DNA of 64,000 bases from Knoellia sp. S7-12 (GTDB taxonomy: Bacteria; Actinomycetota; Actinomycetes; Actinomycetales; Dermatophilaceae), in assembly GCF_040518285.1 (NCBI RefSeq), contig NZ_CP155449.1, positions 3,782,001-3,846,000 on the forward strand. Direction: 5' to 3'. A model generated the notes under the pieces. That model made no database searches. It was given only the letters and a program-made list of their open reading frames with translations, and was not told where the DNA came from. A program made the position numbers and the translations under genes. Positions 1 to 8,702 of the stretch are shown piece after piece; within the stretch, counting starts at the first letter, position 1, and each line of letters starts with the position of its first letter.

Positions 1-2
1 CT

Positions 3-65
3 GCAGACCTCGACAGCGCAGACCTCGCCGAGTCGGCCCACCACACCCAGGAGACCTCTCGATGA
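3..65 (+). CDS. 3' end of an unidentified upstream gene (partial)
   Basis: An open frame enters from the left edge and stops at TGA 63-65, overlapping the ATG of the guanine deaminase gene (ATGA at 62-65). The 20 visible codons (ending HHTQETSR) have mostly G or C at third positions, as real genes here do, and the 4-base overlap suggests translational coupling in one operon. The fragment is too short to name. In actinobacteria the gene before guaD often belongs to purine catabolism, but that is inference. Confidence 0.4.
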   Translation, partial: ADLDSADLAESAHHTQETSR

Positions 66-1345
66 CCCTGTTCCGTGGCACCTTCTTCGATGTGCCGGAC
101 AACCCCTTCACGGGCGGGATGCTGCGCTCCGAGCAGGACGGTGCCATCCGCGTCGTCGACGGCACCATCACCGACCGCGGTCCCTGGACCGAGGTCCGGG
201 CGCGGCACTCCGAGGACGACGTCGAGGACCTCACCGGCGGACTCGTCCTGCCCGGCTTCGTCGACACGCACGTGCACTACCCGCAGATCCGCACGATCGG
301 CGCGCTCGGCATGCCCTTGCTCGACTGGCTCGAGAAGTCCGCCCTGCCAGAGGAAGCGCGACTGGCCGACACGGCATACGCACAGGAGATCGCCACCGAG
401 TTCACCGCCGGGCTCGTGCGCTCCGGGACCACGACGGCTCTCGTCTTCGGCTCCCACTTCCCGGGCGCCGTCGACGCCCTGTTCACCGAGGCCGACCGGG
501 TCGGGCTGCGGGTCACGAGCGGACTCGTCGTGAGCGACCGCATCCTGCGCGAGGACCTGCACACCGACCCCGAGGAGGCCTACACCGCCGGCAAGGCACT
601 CGCGGACAAGTGGCACGGCACCCGACGCAACCGGTATGCCGTCATCCCGCGCTTTTCCCTCTCGTGCAGTGACGAGCTGCTCGACTCCTGCCGGGCGCTG
701 CTCAAGGACGTGCCCAACGCGTGGTTCACCTCGCACATCAACGAGAACATCGCCGAGGTCACGACAGTCAAGGAGCTCTTCAACGCGGAGGACTACCTGC
801 AGACGTATGCCGCGCACGGCCTCGTGGGCCGCCGCAGCATCTTTGCCCACAACGTCCACCCGACCGACGGTGAGCTGCGCGACCTCGCCACCGCGGACGC
901 CACCGTTGCGCACTGCCCGACGAGCAACTCGGCTCTGGGCAGTGGCCTGTTCCCGCTCAAGGAGCACCTCGAGCACGGCGTTCGGGTCGCGCTCGGCTCC
1001 GACGTCGGCGCAGGGACGGGCTTCTCGATCCTCAAGGAGGGGCTGCAGGCCTACTTCATGCAGCAGCTGCTCGGAGATCGCGGCCACCCGCTCGCCGCCC
1101 CCGACCTGCTGCACCTCGCGACGATGGCCGGCGCCGACGCGCTCGGTCTCGCCGACACGGTGGGTGACTTCTCGGTGGGCAAGCAGTTCGACGCCGTGTG
1201 GGTCAACCCGGCCCAGGGGTCGACGATGGACGTCGCGCTGCGGCACGCGTTCTCGCCCGATGATGCTCTCGCCAAGGCCTTCGCCCTGGGCACGTCACCG
1301 GCCGTGACCGCGAGCTGGGTTGCGGGACAACAGCTTCAGCGCTGA
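62..1345 (+). CDS. guaD: Guanine deaminase
   Basis: The 427-residue product belongs to the metal-dependent amidohydrolase superfamily and should deaminate guanine to xanthine in the cytosol. Metal-binding residues are visible in order: His70 and His72 in PGFVDTHVHYPQ, His225 in TSHINEN, His263 in FAHNVH, and Asp314 in LGSDVGAG. Length and the DTHVHYPQ signature fit bacterial guanine deaminases. The ATG overlaps the stop of the preceding frame, so it is probably the second gene of an operon. It converges on malate synthase with only about 15 bases between the stops. Together with malate synthase this suggests a purine to xanthine, allantoin, glyoxylate and malate route; the intermediate enzymes are not in the window. 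Confidence 0.9.
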   Translation: MTLFRGTFFDVPDNPFTGGMLRSEQDGAIRVVDGTITDRGPWTEVRARHSEDDVEDLTGGLVLPGFVDTHVHYPQIRTIGALGMPLLDWLEKSALPEEARLADTAYAQEIATEFTAGLVRSGTTTALVFGSHFPGAVDALFTEADRVGLRVTSGLVVSDRILREDLHTDPEEAYTAGKALADKWHGTRRNRYAVIPRFSLSCSDELLDSCRALLKDVPNAWFTSHINENIAEVTTVKELFNAEDYLQTYAAHGLVGRRSIFAHNVHPTDGELRDLATADATVAHCPTSNSALGSGLFPLKEHLEHGVRVALGSDVGAGTGFSILKEGLQAYFMQQLLGDRGHPLAAPDLLHLATMAGADALGLADTVGDFSVGKQFDAVWVNPAQGSTMDVALRHAFSPDDALAKAFALGTSPAVTASWVAGQQLQR

Positions 1346-1360
1346 CGTTCGGCTGCCGCC

Positions 1361-2953
1361 TCACTCACCGGAGCGGATGATCTCGGCGTATGCCGGAAGC
1401 GTGAGGAAGTCCTCGTAGTCGTCGTCGAGCGCTGTGCGCACGAAGAGCTCACGCGCCATCGCGAGGTGATCGGCGTAGGCGCCCGACTCGACCAGCGCGG
1501 CATACTCCTCCTCGACGATCCGCTCGACGAGCTCACGGGTGATCGTCTCGCCGGAGTCGAGGCTGGCGCCGTTGTGCGTCCACTGCCAGATCTGCGAGCG
1601 CGAGATCTCGGCGGTCGCGGCGTCCTCCATGAGGTTGTGGATGGCGGCGGCACCGTTGCCCGAGAGCCACGCTGCGAGATAGGTGATGCCGACCTCGACG
1701 TTGCCACGCAGGCCCTCCTCGGTGCGTTCGCCCGGGGTCAGCTCGATGGCGAGCAGGTCGGAGGCCACGACGGACACGTCGTCGCGCTGGCGGCCGATCT
1801 GGTTGTCGCCGTCGAGGACCCCGTCGAAGATCTCGGCGCACACCGGGACGAGGTCGGGGTGGGCGACCCAGGACCCGTCGAACCCGGCCTGCGCCTCCCG
1901 GGTCTTGTCGGCCCGTACCTTCTCGAAGGCGACGCGGTTGACCTCCTCGTCGCGACGCGAGGGGATGAACGCAGCCATGCCACCCATCGCGAAGGCGCCG
2001 CGGCGGTGGCAGGTCTGCACGAGAAGGTCGGAGTAGGCCTTCATCATCGGGGCGTTCATCGTCACCGCGTTGCGGTCCGGGAGCGTGGTGTCACCGGGGG
2101 CATCGCGGAAGTTCTTGATGATGCTGAACAGGTAGTCCCAGCGCCCGGCGTTGAGGCCGCTGATGTGGTCGCGCAGCTCGTGGAGGATCTCATCCATCTC
2201 GAAGGCAGCCGTGATGGTCTCGATGAGGACGGTCGCGCGGATGGTCCCCTGCGGGATGCCGAGCTGGTCCTGAGTCCACACGAAGACGTCGTTCCAGAGC
2301 CGGGCCTCGAGGTGGGACTCCATCTTGGGCAGATAGAAGTAGGGACCACTGCCCTGCTCGACGAGCTCGCGCGCGTTGTGTACGGCATACAGACCGAAGT
2401 CGACGAGCGCACCCACGAGCGGCTCACCGTCGAGGGTGAGGTGCGCCTCGTCGAGGTGCCACCCGCGCGGCCGCGGCAGGATGACAGGGATGTTGTCGGG
2501 GTCCTTGAGGGCGTAGTGCTTGCCCTCGGGCGTCGTCAGCTCGATGGTGCGGCGGTTGGCGTCGCGCAGGGTGAGCTGGCCACCGATGACGTTGCGCCAG
2601 TGGGGGGTGTTGGCGTCCTCGAGGTCGGCGAGCCACACCTTGGCCCCGGAGTTGAGGGCGTTGATCGCCATCTTGCGGTCGGTGGGACCGGTGATCTCGA
2701 CCCGGCGGTCGCGCAGGTCCGCCGGCGCAGCCGCGACCTGCCAGTCGCCCTCGCGCACCGCTGCTGTCTCGGGCAGGAAGTCGAGGGTGCCCGTGCGGGA
2801 GATCTGCTCGCGGCGCTGCACGCGGGCGCTCAGCAGCTCGTTGCGCCGTGCCCCGAACTCGCGGTGCAGACCCGTCAAGAGGTCCAGAGCCTCCGGCGTG
2901 AGGATCTCGGCCTGCCCGTCGACGTGGGGGGCGGTGACAACGATGGAGGGCAC
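1361..2953 (-). CDS. aceB: Malate synthase A
   Basis: Condenses glyoxylate with acetyl-CoA to malate. With a GTG start at 2953 the product is 530 residues, matching the roughly 533 of the A-type enzymes. That GTG has an AGGAGA ribosome site seven bases upstream. The open frame continues about 220 codons further, but this part lies antisense to the IclR gene and is not real. Family motifs include PRGWHLDEAHLTLDGEP, KMESHLEARLWNDVF and the region around GRWDYLFSIIKN. The gene is divergent from an IclR-family regulator, with a palindromic site between them, and converges on guaD. It may serve glyoxylate from purine breakdown as well as the glyoxylate shunt; no isocitrate lyase gene is visible here. 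Confidence 0.93.
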   Translation of the reverse strand: MPSIVVTAPHVDGQAEILTPEALDLLTGLHREFGARRNELLSARVQRREQISRTGTLDFLPETAAVREGDWQVAAAPADLRDRRVEITGPTDRKMAINALNSGAKVWLADLEDANTPHWRNVIGGQLTLRDANRRTIELTTPEGKHYALKDPDNIPVILPRPRGWHLDEAHLTLDGEPLVGALVDFGLYAVHNARELVEQGSGPYFYLPKMESHLEARLWNDVFVWTQDQLGIPQGTIRATVLIETITAAFEMDEILHELRDHISGLNAGRWDYLFSIIKNFRDAPGDTTLPDRNAVTMNAPMMKAYSDLLVQTCHRRGAFAMGGMAAFIPSRRDEEVNRVAFEKVRADKTREAQAGFDGSWVAHPDLVPVCAEIFDGVLDGDNQIGRQRDDVSVVASDLLAIELTPGERTEEGLRGNVEVGITYLAAWLSGNGAAAIHNLMEDAATAEISRSQIWQWTHNGASLDSGETITRELVERIVEEEYAALVESGAYADHLAMARELFVRTALDDDYEDFLTLPAYAEIIRSGE

Positions 2954-2979
2954 GGCGGGATCTCCTAGGACTCGTGAAC

Positions 2980-3007
2980 GGAAGAACTGTTCCAATATAC
3001 GGAATAC
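2980..3007. promoter_or_regulatory. Candidate IclR operator between aceB and iclR
   Basis: Overlapping imperfect palindromes GGAA-N6-TTCC (2980-2993) and TTCC-N7-GGAA (2990-3004) sit about 30 bases from the aceB start and 45 from the regulator start. IclR-family proteins commonly bind GGAA/TTCC-type palindromes. This AT-rich patch in GC-rich DNA is the natural place for both divergent promoters. The assignment to this regulator is inferred. Confidence 0.5.
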
Positions 3008-3049
3008 ACTGGGGCCGCACAGTCCGTTCACCCGTTGAGGAGTCTGACG

Positions 3050-3868
3050 TTGACCGCACCGCAGGCCGAGACCGCCGTCGAGGACCCAGCCGTCGTCGAG
3101 CCGAAGGACCAGTCGCCCAAGGGCGGGGTCCAGTCGATCGATCGCGCGTTCGCGATCCTCGAGACGCTGGCCGAGTCCGGGGGCGTCATGGGACTGTCCC
3201 AGCTCGCCGAGAAGTCCGGGCTCCCGTTGGCGACGATCCACCGCCTCGTCCGCACCCTCGTCGACCTCGGCTACCTCCGTCAGGAGGAGTCGCGTCAGTA
3301 CTCTCTCGGGCCGCGACTCATGCGACTCGCCGACGCCGCCTCGAAACGCGTCGCGGCCTGGGCCCACCCCCACATGTTGGCGGCGGTCGAGGACCTCGGC
3401 GAGTCGGTCAACCTCGCGATGATGGACGGGGACGAGGTCGTCTACATCGCACAGGTCCAGCCGTCCAAGAACTTCATGCGCATGTTCACCGAAGTGGGCC
3501 GGCGCACCCTCCCGCACAGCACCGCCGTCGGCAAGGCCATGCTCCTCGAGACCGATCCCGGCACGGTGCGCTCCCTGCTGAACCGCACCGGTATGCCGCG
3601 GCGGACCGAGCACACCCTGACGACGGCCGATGAGTTCCTCTCCGCCCTCGACGTGGCCCGAGAGCGCGGCTATGCCCTCGACGAGGGCGAGCAGGAGGTC
3701 GGGGTGCGGTGTGTCGCGGTCGCCGTTCCTGACGCGCCTCGCCCGATGGCCCTGTCGATGTCAGGCCCCACGACCCGGGTCACCGACGCGGCCGTGGACC
3801 AAGCCGTCGCCCGGCTCCAGGAGGCGGCCCGCCTCATCGGTGCAGACCTCTCCTACGCAGGACGCTGA
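3050..3868 (+). CDS. IclR-family transcriptional regulator
   Basis: A 272-residue regulator with an N-terminal winged helix (about residues 25-85, including GLSQLAEKSGLPLATIHRLV) and a C-terminal IclR effector domain. Phrases such as YIAQVQPSKNFMRMF, PHSTAVGKAMLLE, and the conserved YALDEGEQEVGVRCVAVAV are typical. I place the start at TTG 3050, seven bases after GAGGAG; an in-frame TTG at 3035 lacks such a site. It is divergent from aceB and shares a palindromic intergenic region with it, so control of malate synthase in response to a glyoxylate-type ligand is likely. Actinobacterial relatives regulate the glyoxylate shunt and allantoin use; the ligand here is unknown. Confidence 0.85.
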   Translation: MTAPQAETAVEDPAVVEPKDQSPKGGVQSIDRAFAILETLAESGGVMGLSQLAEKSGLPLATIHRLVRTLVDLGYLRQEESRQYSLGPRLMRLADAASKRVAAWAHPHMLAAVEDLGESVNLAMMDGDEVVYIAQVQPSKNFMRMFTEVGRRTLPHSTAVGKAMLLETDPGTVRSLLNRTGMPRRTEHTLTTADEFLSALDVARERGYALDEGEQEVGVRCVAVAVPDAPRPMALSMSGPTTRVTDAAVDQAVARLQEAARLIGADLSYAGR

Positions 3869-3948
3869 CTCTCAGGACCTCATCAACGCCTTGTGCGCCT
3901 GAGCGCGAGTCATAGGTCGCGCGCTGGGGGCACACAAGACGAGGCATT

Positions 3949-5514
3949 TCAGGTGAGGCGACCGGTGACCTTCTCCGCCGCACTCACCACCGCGCCGCCG
4001 AGGACGGCTTTGTAGGCCGCTTCGAGGTCGGGAGCAAGGAACCGGTCCGGGCCCGGGGCGACATTCCCGAACTCGGCGAGGCCAGCGATGACGGCGCCAG
4101 TGGCTGGTGCCGGCTGCAACGGCGCCCGCAGCTGGATGCCGCGCGAGGCGGCGACGAGCTCGATGGCCAGCACCCGGGTCAGGGCATCGACCGACCGGCG
4201 CAGCTTGCGCGCCGCCGACCAGCCCATGGAGACGTGGTCCTCCTGCATGGCGCTGCTCGGGATCGAGTCCACCGAGGCGGGCACGGCCAGCCGCTTCATC
4301 TCCGAGACCATCGCGGCCTGGGTGTACTGAGCGATCATCAGGCCCGAGTCGACACCGGGGTCATCGGCAAGGAACGGCGGCAGCCCGTTGTTGCGGGACT
4401 TGTCGAGGAAGCGGTCGGTCCGTCGCTCGGAGATCGACGCGAGGTCGGCGGCGACGATGGCGAGGAAGTCGAGGACATAGGCGACGGGTGCGCCGTGGAA
4501 GTTGCCGTTGGACTCGACGCGGCCGTCGAGCGTCACCACGGGGTTGTCGATGGCCGACGCGAGCTCCCACTCGGCGACGCGAGCGGCATGGTCGATCGTG
4601 TCGCGCACTCCCCCGGCAACCTGCGGGGCACAGCGCAGCGAATAGGCGTCCTGGACGCGCGTGCACGCCTCGGGGTCGCGGTGCGACTCGCGAATCGGGC
4701 TGTCGGACAGCACTTTGCGCATGTTCTCGGCGGACCTGGCCTGGCCGGGCTGCGGGCGCAGGGCGTGCAGGTCAGCCGCAAAGACGTCGTCGGTCCCGAG
4801 CAGTCCCTCGACACTCATGGCCGCCGAGATGTCGGCCGTGGTCACGAGCAACCGCAGGTCGGCGATGGCGAGGCAGAGCATGCCGAGCATGCCGTCGGTG
4901 CCGTTGATGAGGGCCAGACCCTCCTTCTCGGCGAGCTCGACGGGCTCGATCCCGGCTGCGGACAACGCTTCTGCCGCCTCCATGACCTCGCCGTCCTTGT
5001 CGCGCACGAGACCTTCACCCATGAGCGCGAGGGCGCAGTGCGACAGCGGAGCCAGGTCGCCCGAGCAGCCGAGCGAGCCGTACTCGTGCACCACCGGCGT
5101 GATCCCCGCATTGAGGATGGCGATGTAGGTCTCGAGCGTCTTCGCCCGGATCCCGGTGCGACCGGTGGCCAGCGTGGCGATGCGCAGGAGCATGAGTGCC
5201 CGCACGACCTCGCGCTCGACCTCGGGCCCGGCACCGGCCGCATGCGACCGGACCAAGGAGCGTTGCAATTGCGCGCGCAGCTCGACCGGGATGTGTCGCG
5301 TCGCGAGCGCACCGAACCCCGTCGAGACCCCGTAGTGCGCCACCGTGTCATTCGCGAGCCCCTCGATCGTGCCGCGGGTAGCGCGGACGGCATCGAGGGC
5401 AGCCGAGGTGAGCTCGACCGGCGCACCATGACGCGCCACCTGCACGACGTCATCGATGCTGAGGTGCTCGCCGCCGAGGGCGACCGGGTGCTGCTGCGTC
5501 TGGGTGTCCGTCAT
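3949..5514 (-). CDS. hutH: Histidine ammonia-lyase
   Basis: Converts histidine to urocanate and ammonia, the first step of histidine catabolism. The 521 residues contain all aromatic amino acid lyase landmarks: YGVSTGFGALA near residue 61, the prosthetic-group segment GSLGCSGDLAPL at 146-157, NGTDGMLG, RTDRFLDKS and SSAMQEDHVSMG. The MIO cofactor is made autocatalytically from three residues. Most lyases use Ala-Ser-Gly, whereas this one has Cys150-Ser151-Gly152, a variant known among actinobacterial enzymes. No other hut genes are next to it. It is divergent from a TPR-like protein gene across 151 bases that contain an inverted repeat. Confidence 0.94.
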   Translation of the reverse strand: MTDTQTQQHPVALGGEHLSIDDVVQVARHGAPVELTSAALDAVRATRGTIEGLANDTVAHYGVSTGFGALATRHIPVELRAQLQRSLVRSHAAGAGPEVEREVVRALMLLRIATLATGRTGIRAKTLETYIAILNAGITPVVHEYGSLGCSGDLAPLSHCALALMGEGLVRDKDGEVMEAAEALSAAGIEPVELAEKEGLALINGTDGMLGMLCLAIADLRLLVTTADISAAMSVEGLLGTDDVFAADLHALRPQPGQARSAENMRKVLSDSPIRESHRDPEACTRVQDAYSLRCAPQVAGGVRDTIDHAARVAEWELASAIDNPVVTLDGRVESNGNFHGAPVAYVLDFLAIVAADLASISERRTDRFLDKSRNNGLPPFLADDPGVDSGLMIAQYTQAAMVSEMKRLAVPASVDSIPSSAMQEDHVSMGWSAARKLRRSVDALTRVLAIELVAASRGIQLRAPLQPAPATGAVIAGLAEFGNVAPGPDRFLAPDLEAAYKAVLGGAVVSAAEKVTGRLT

Positions 5515-5530
5515 GCCTCAAGCAAACCCT

Positions 5531-5569
5531 CGGTATGCCGGGAGCAACAGCCGCACACCCGGCATACCG
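5531..5569. repeat. Inverted repeat built from the GTATGCCG motif, between divergent genes
   Basis: CGGTATGCCGGG at 5531-5542 is perfectly repeated in inverse at 5558-5569 with a 15-base spacer. It lies between hutH and the divergent gene at 5666, about 16 bases from the hutH start, so it is not a terminator of either. It could be an operator or a 5'-leader hairpin for hutH. Confidence 0.6.
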
Positions 5570-5665
5570 TCTCGCATCGCAGACACTTCACTGCCCTCCT
5601 CGAACCGCCCACACGGCGACGGTGGCGGGTCTAACGTGCAGGTCAACGAAGACTCGGAGGACCGG

Positions 5666-6673
5666 ATGTTCAAGAAGGTCAAGGCGGCCAAGGCCTACCT
5701 CGAGCACGGAGATGATCTCGCGGGCGGCCTCGTCCCTGACGATGCGGTCGTGATCGATGCGCCGTCCGACGCGGCCCGCCCCGCGATCGACGCCGCGCTC
5801 GACGGGAAGTTCGAGCCGGCGGCCGAGCTGCTCCGAGCGACACGCGAGGCACGGGCCTGGGCGGACCGCGACCTCGACGTCGCCAACCTCGGCCGATTGG
5901 CGCACAAGGTGCCGCAGTGGCTCGATGCCTGGCGCGAGAGCGACCCCGACAACCCCGACCTCGCCGTCGTCGATGCCCGCAGACTCGTCGAGCAGGCGTG
6001 GGAGCAGCGGTCGCACAACGACGCCAGCCAGGTGAGCGAGGAGCAGTTCGCGGCCTTCCACGAGACGCTCGAGCACGCCACCCAGCGGATCCAGCAGGCC
6101 GTGGACGGTTCACCCGGGGATCCGGTGCCGTGGGCACTCGCCCTCCGCCACGCGCGCGGGACGGAGGCTGACCGGGACACGTTCAATGGTTATCTCCACG
6201 CCCTCGAGTCGACCGACCCGCACCACTACGGCGCCCGGTGGGAAGCCATGCAGTACCTCTGCGCAAAGTGGTTCGGTTCGCACGAGCAGATGTTCGCGTT
6301 CGCCCAGGCGAGCGTCGATGCCGCCCCCCGAGAGTCACGGGTCCAGATGCTGCTCCTCGACGCCGTGCTCGAACACCTCGCATCCGACGGGTCGGCACTC
6401 GCAGCCAACCGCGACCGCGTCGAGGAAGCTGTCACACGAGCCAGCGGCTATCTCGATGCCAACCCGGACGATGGCCACCACCTCACCGCCCGGACCCGCA
6501 ACCTTCTCGCGCGGGTGCTCTTCCACCTCGAGCGGCACCGCGAGGCGTACGAGCAGCTGCAGGCCATCGGCCCGTATGCAACGTCCTACCCATGGGGTTA
6601 TTGGGGCGATGCCCGCGAGGAGTTCCTCACCCACCGCTCCCACATCGTCACCCTGGCGGCCGGCGCGTCATGA
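5666..6673 (+). CDS. TPR-like protein of unknown function
   Basis: A 335-residue soluble protein, rich in Ala, Glu and Arg, predicted nearly all helical. It contains repeated pairs of helices resembling tetratricopeptide units (for example the segments around DNPDLAVVDARRLVEQAW and RNLLARVLFHLERHREAYEQL), and it looks like DUF4034-type proteins. I chose ATG 5666 because GGAGGA lies five bases upstream; the frame is open further up but reads into the hutH promoter. Its stop overlaps the next gene by four bases (ATGA), so the two are coupled and probably work together. No catalytic motif is visible. Confidence 0.7.
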   Translation: MFKKVKAAKAYLEHGDDLAGGLVPDDAVVIDAPSDAARPAIDAALDGKFEPAAELLRATREARAWADRDLDVANLGRLAHKVPQWLDAWRESDPDNPDLAVVDARRLVEQAWEQRSHNDASQVSEEQFAAFHETLEHATQRIQQAVDGSPGDPVPWALALRHARGTEADRDTFNGYLHALESTDPHHYGARWEAMQYLCAKWFGSHEQMFAFAQASVDAAPRESRVQMLLLDAVLEHLASDGSALAANRDRVEEAVTRASGYLDANPDDGHHLTARTRNLLARVLFHLERHREAYEQLQAIGPYATSYPWGYWGDAREEFLTHRSHIVTLAAGAS

Positions 6674-7212
6674 CATCGATGATCCTGCTCGTCCGGGCGC
6701 CGTCAGCCGAACTCCAGCGACCCGTCATCTGGGCGAGGACCGGCGTGCGGTTGGTCGACAGTGAGCGGGCCGGCTGGACCATCGCCGATGTCGGCGAGCC
6801 GAACCAGGCGGCACTCGAACGGGTCGCCGAGGAGGTCAGCGCGTTCGGCCCTGCCCTGCTCCTCGTGGTCGGCGATCTCCGGACCGGGGTGCAGCTGTGG
6901 CTGGGAGGCCAGCGGCGAGCCCGGGTCGGCTGGAGCTCGGGCGAGGTCAACGCCCTGCCTGCGGCGGAGGCAAAGGCCATCGCGTCGCTGTTCGCGTCCG
7001 CCATGGAGGTTGACAGTGGCCCGGTGGCGCGGATCCTGCGGGAGGCGACGACCCCCGATCGCGCACGCCGCGCCTTCATGGCCGCCCTGCTCGCTCCGGT
7101 TCCCAGTCACTTCGGACGACACGGGAGCGGCCCTCTCGACTCCGAGCGCACGACCGTCGTCCCCCGCCACGGCATCATCGACGCCATGGTCGACGAGACC
7201 TGGGGCCACTGA
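6670..7212 (+). CDS. Conserved protein of unknown function, coupled to the TPR-like gene
   Basis: A 180-residue protein starting at ATG 6670, whose first bases overlap the stop codon of the preceding TPR-like gene. The N-terminal half looks alpha/beta (MILLVRAPSA, PALLLVVGDLRTGVQLWL), the C-terminal half is helical. There is no signal peptide or membrane segment. I do not recognise a family. The tight coupling suggests a complex with the upstream protein. It converges on the carboxypeptidase gene, with 56 bases between the stops that contain short GCCGGC inverted repeats. Confidence 0.6.
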   Translation: MTSMILLVRAPSAELQRPVIWARTGVRLVDSERAGWTIADVGEPNQAALERVAEEVSAFGPALLLVVGDLRTGVQLWLGGQRRARVGWSSGEVNALPAAEAKAIASLFASAMEVDSGPVARILREATTPDRARRAFMAALLAPVPSHFGRHGSGPLDSERTTVVPRHGIIDAMVDETWGH

Positions 7213-7268
7213 GACTGCCGGCTCAGCCCCCGCCGGCTGCCAGACCAACCGGCCCGCCGGTCCAAGAG

Positions 7269-8615
7269 TCAGGCGGGGTTGCAGCCCGTCGCAGCCGTGG
7301 CGAATCGTTCGATGGCCAGCCGCGCAGCCGTGGGGCTCGACGCCCCGTTCTCGACGATCGAGAAGATCCGCTCCCGACCATCCACGCCGTAGGCCGTGCC
7401 CGACAGCGACACGACATCGCTGAGCCACCCGGTCTTGGCACGCACCTTGCCGCGGGCGCAGGAGGTGTCAGCGGTGGCAAAACGAGTCTTCAACGTCCCT
7501 GAGACGCCGGCGGTCGGCATCCCGGTCGGTGCGTAGAAGACCTGGTTGATGGCGGCGTCACGTCGCGCGCCCAGGAGCAGGCTCGTCATCGTGGCGCCCG
7601 ACAGCCGATTCGAGCGCGAGAGCCCCGAGCCGTCCTGAACCGCGAAACCCGAGGTGTTGACTCCCCGCGCCTTGAGGACGGCCAGTGCGTGACCATTGGC
7701 TGCCGCCCACGTCGCGCCCTTGCCGGCCGCGAGCGATGACTGACGATGGATGTTCTCGGCATAGTCGTTGTTCGACGTGTTGATCAGCTGCGCCACGAGC
7801 GTCCCGACGTAGAGCGACGTGGCACTGTCCAGCGTGGTGGCACCGGGAGCGACCTTCGCCCGGGCGGTGGACGAGACCGAGATCCCGAGCCGCTTGAGCT
7901 CGTTGCTGAAGATCACTCCGGCATCGAGTCCAGTGTCCATCACGTCTCGTCCCCCCACGACCAGCGCCCGCACAGGAGTAACGTCCCCAGGGATGTAGCT
8001 CGTCTTCCAGCCGATCGCCGACGTCGGTGCCGGGAAGAGCGAGTCGTCCACCCGGACCGCGACGGACTTGACGCCGGCCCGCGCGAGGGCTGAGCGGGTC
8101 GTGGCTGCCATCTCCCTCGCCCGGGTGACCGTGAGGCCCGGATCACCACCACCCACGAGCCACACCGTGCTCTTGGTCGAGTTTGTCTTGACGTGCGTCA
8201 GCAGCGTCTTGTTCCTCGCCATCGTGGCGATCGCGACGAAGGCGGTCGTGAGCTTCTCGTTGGACGCCGGCATCAGGGCGAGCGAGGCGTTGCGGCTGTA
8301 GATCACCGCTCCGGTCGAGGCGTCGATGACCACGGCACTGACCCGGCTGCCCAACGCAGGGTCCTTGCCTGCGGCCGTGAGGCGTTGGGGGATGGAGCGG
8401 GTGTCCACTGCAGCAGCGGCCAGTTGTCCGGAACGCGGCGCGGCGAGCGTGTCCGCAGGGGCATCCGGCGGCGGCAAGGACTCGGGCCGCGGAGACGGGG
8501 CGGACTGCCCAGTCGCACTTGCGGGGTGGACGGCCACCCCTCCGGCGAGAGCGAGGGCGGCGACGGTGGCCACAACACTCGCGAGGATCGATCTGCCTGC
8601 TCGGCTGGGGGTCAT
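7269..8615 (-). CDS. dacB: D-alanyl-D-alanine carboxypeptidase/endopeptidase, PBP4 (S13) family
   Basis: A 448-residue exported penicillin-binding protein that trims or cleaves peptidoglycan stem peptides outside the membrane. Residues 1-35 are a signal or anchor segment (basic start, then SILASVVATVAALALAGG) followed by a Pro/Ser-rich linker. Catalytic motifs are present: Ser118-x-x-Lys121 in PASNEK, SNN in NTSNNDYAENIHR, and KTG in RAKTGWLSD. The internal insertion between SxxK and SxN, and the size, fit the S13 family. It is transcribed alone, downstream of the rraA remnant on the same strand. Confidence 0.9.
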   Translation of the reverse strand: MTPSRAGRSILASVVATVAALALAGGVAVHPASATGQSAPSPRPESLPPPDAPADTLAAPRSGQLAAAAVDTRSIPQRLTAAGKDPALGSRVSAVVIDASTGAVIYSRNASLALMPASNEKLTTAFVAIATMARNKTLLTHVKTNSTKSTVWLVGGGDPGLTVTRAREMAATTRSALARAGVKSVAVRVDDSLFPAPTSAIGWKTSYIPGDVTPVRALVVGGRDVMDTGLDAGVIFSNELKRLGISVSSTARAKVAPGATTLDSATSLYVGTLVAQLINTSNNDYAENIHRQSSLAAGKGATWAAANGHALAVLKARGVNTSGFAVQDGSGLSRSNRLSGATMTSLLLGARRDAAINQVFYAPTGMPTAGVSGTLKTRFATADTSCARGKVRAKTGWLSDVVSLSGTAYGVDGRERIFSIVENGASSPTAARLAIERFATAATGCNPA

Positions 8616-8702
8616 GACTAGGAGCGTGGCACGAGAATGACTAGTCCGCTCGGCGAGCGGAGCCGACCCGACGGCCCCTCGCGACCAGGGGCACGCCGAA
8701 TC

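Noticed and set aside
1466..2968. 500-codon plus-strand frame opposite malate synthase
   Set aside because: It lacks any family motif and is a codon-bias shadow of aceB.
2954..3613. Malate synthase reading frame extended by 220 codons upstream
   Set aside because: This part is antisense to the IclR gene, has no family similarity, and the GTG at 2953 has a good ribosome site and gives the normal length.
5531..5569. Inverted repeat as a terminator
   Set aside because: It lies between two divergent gene starts, so no transcript would end there; an operator or leader hairpin is more likely.
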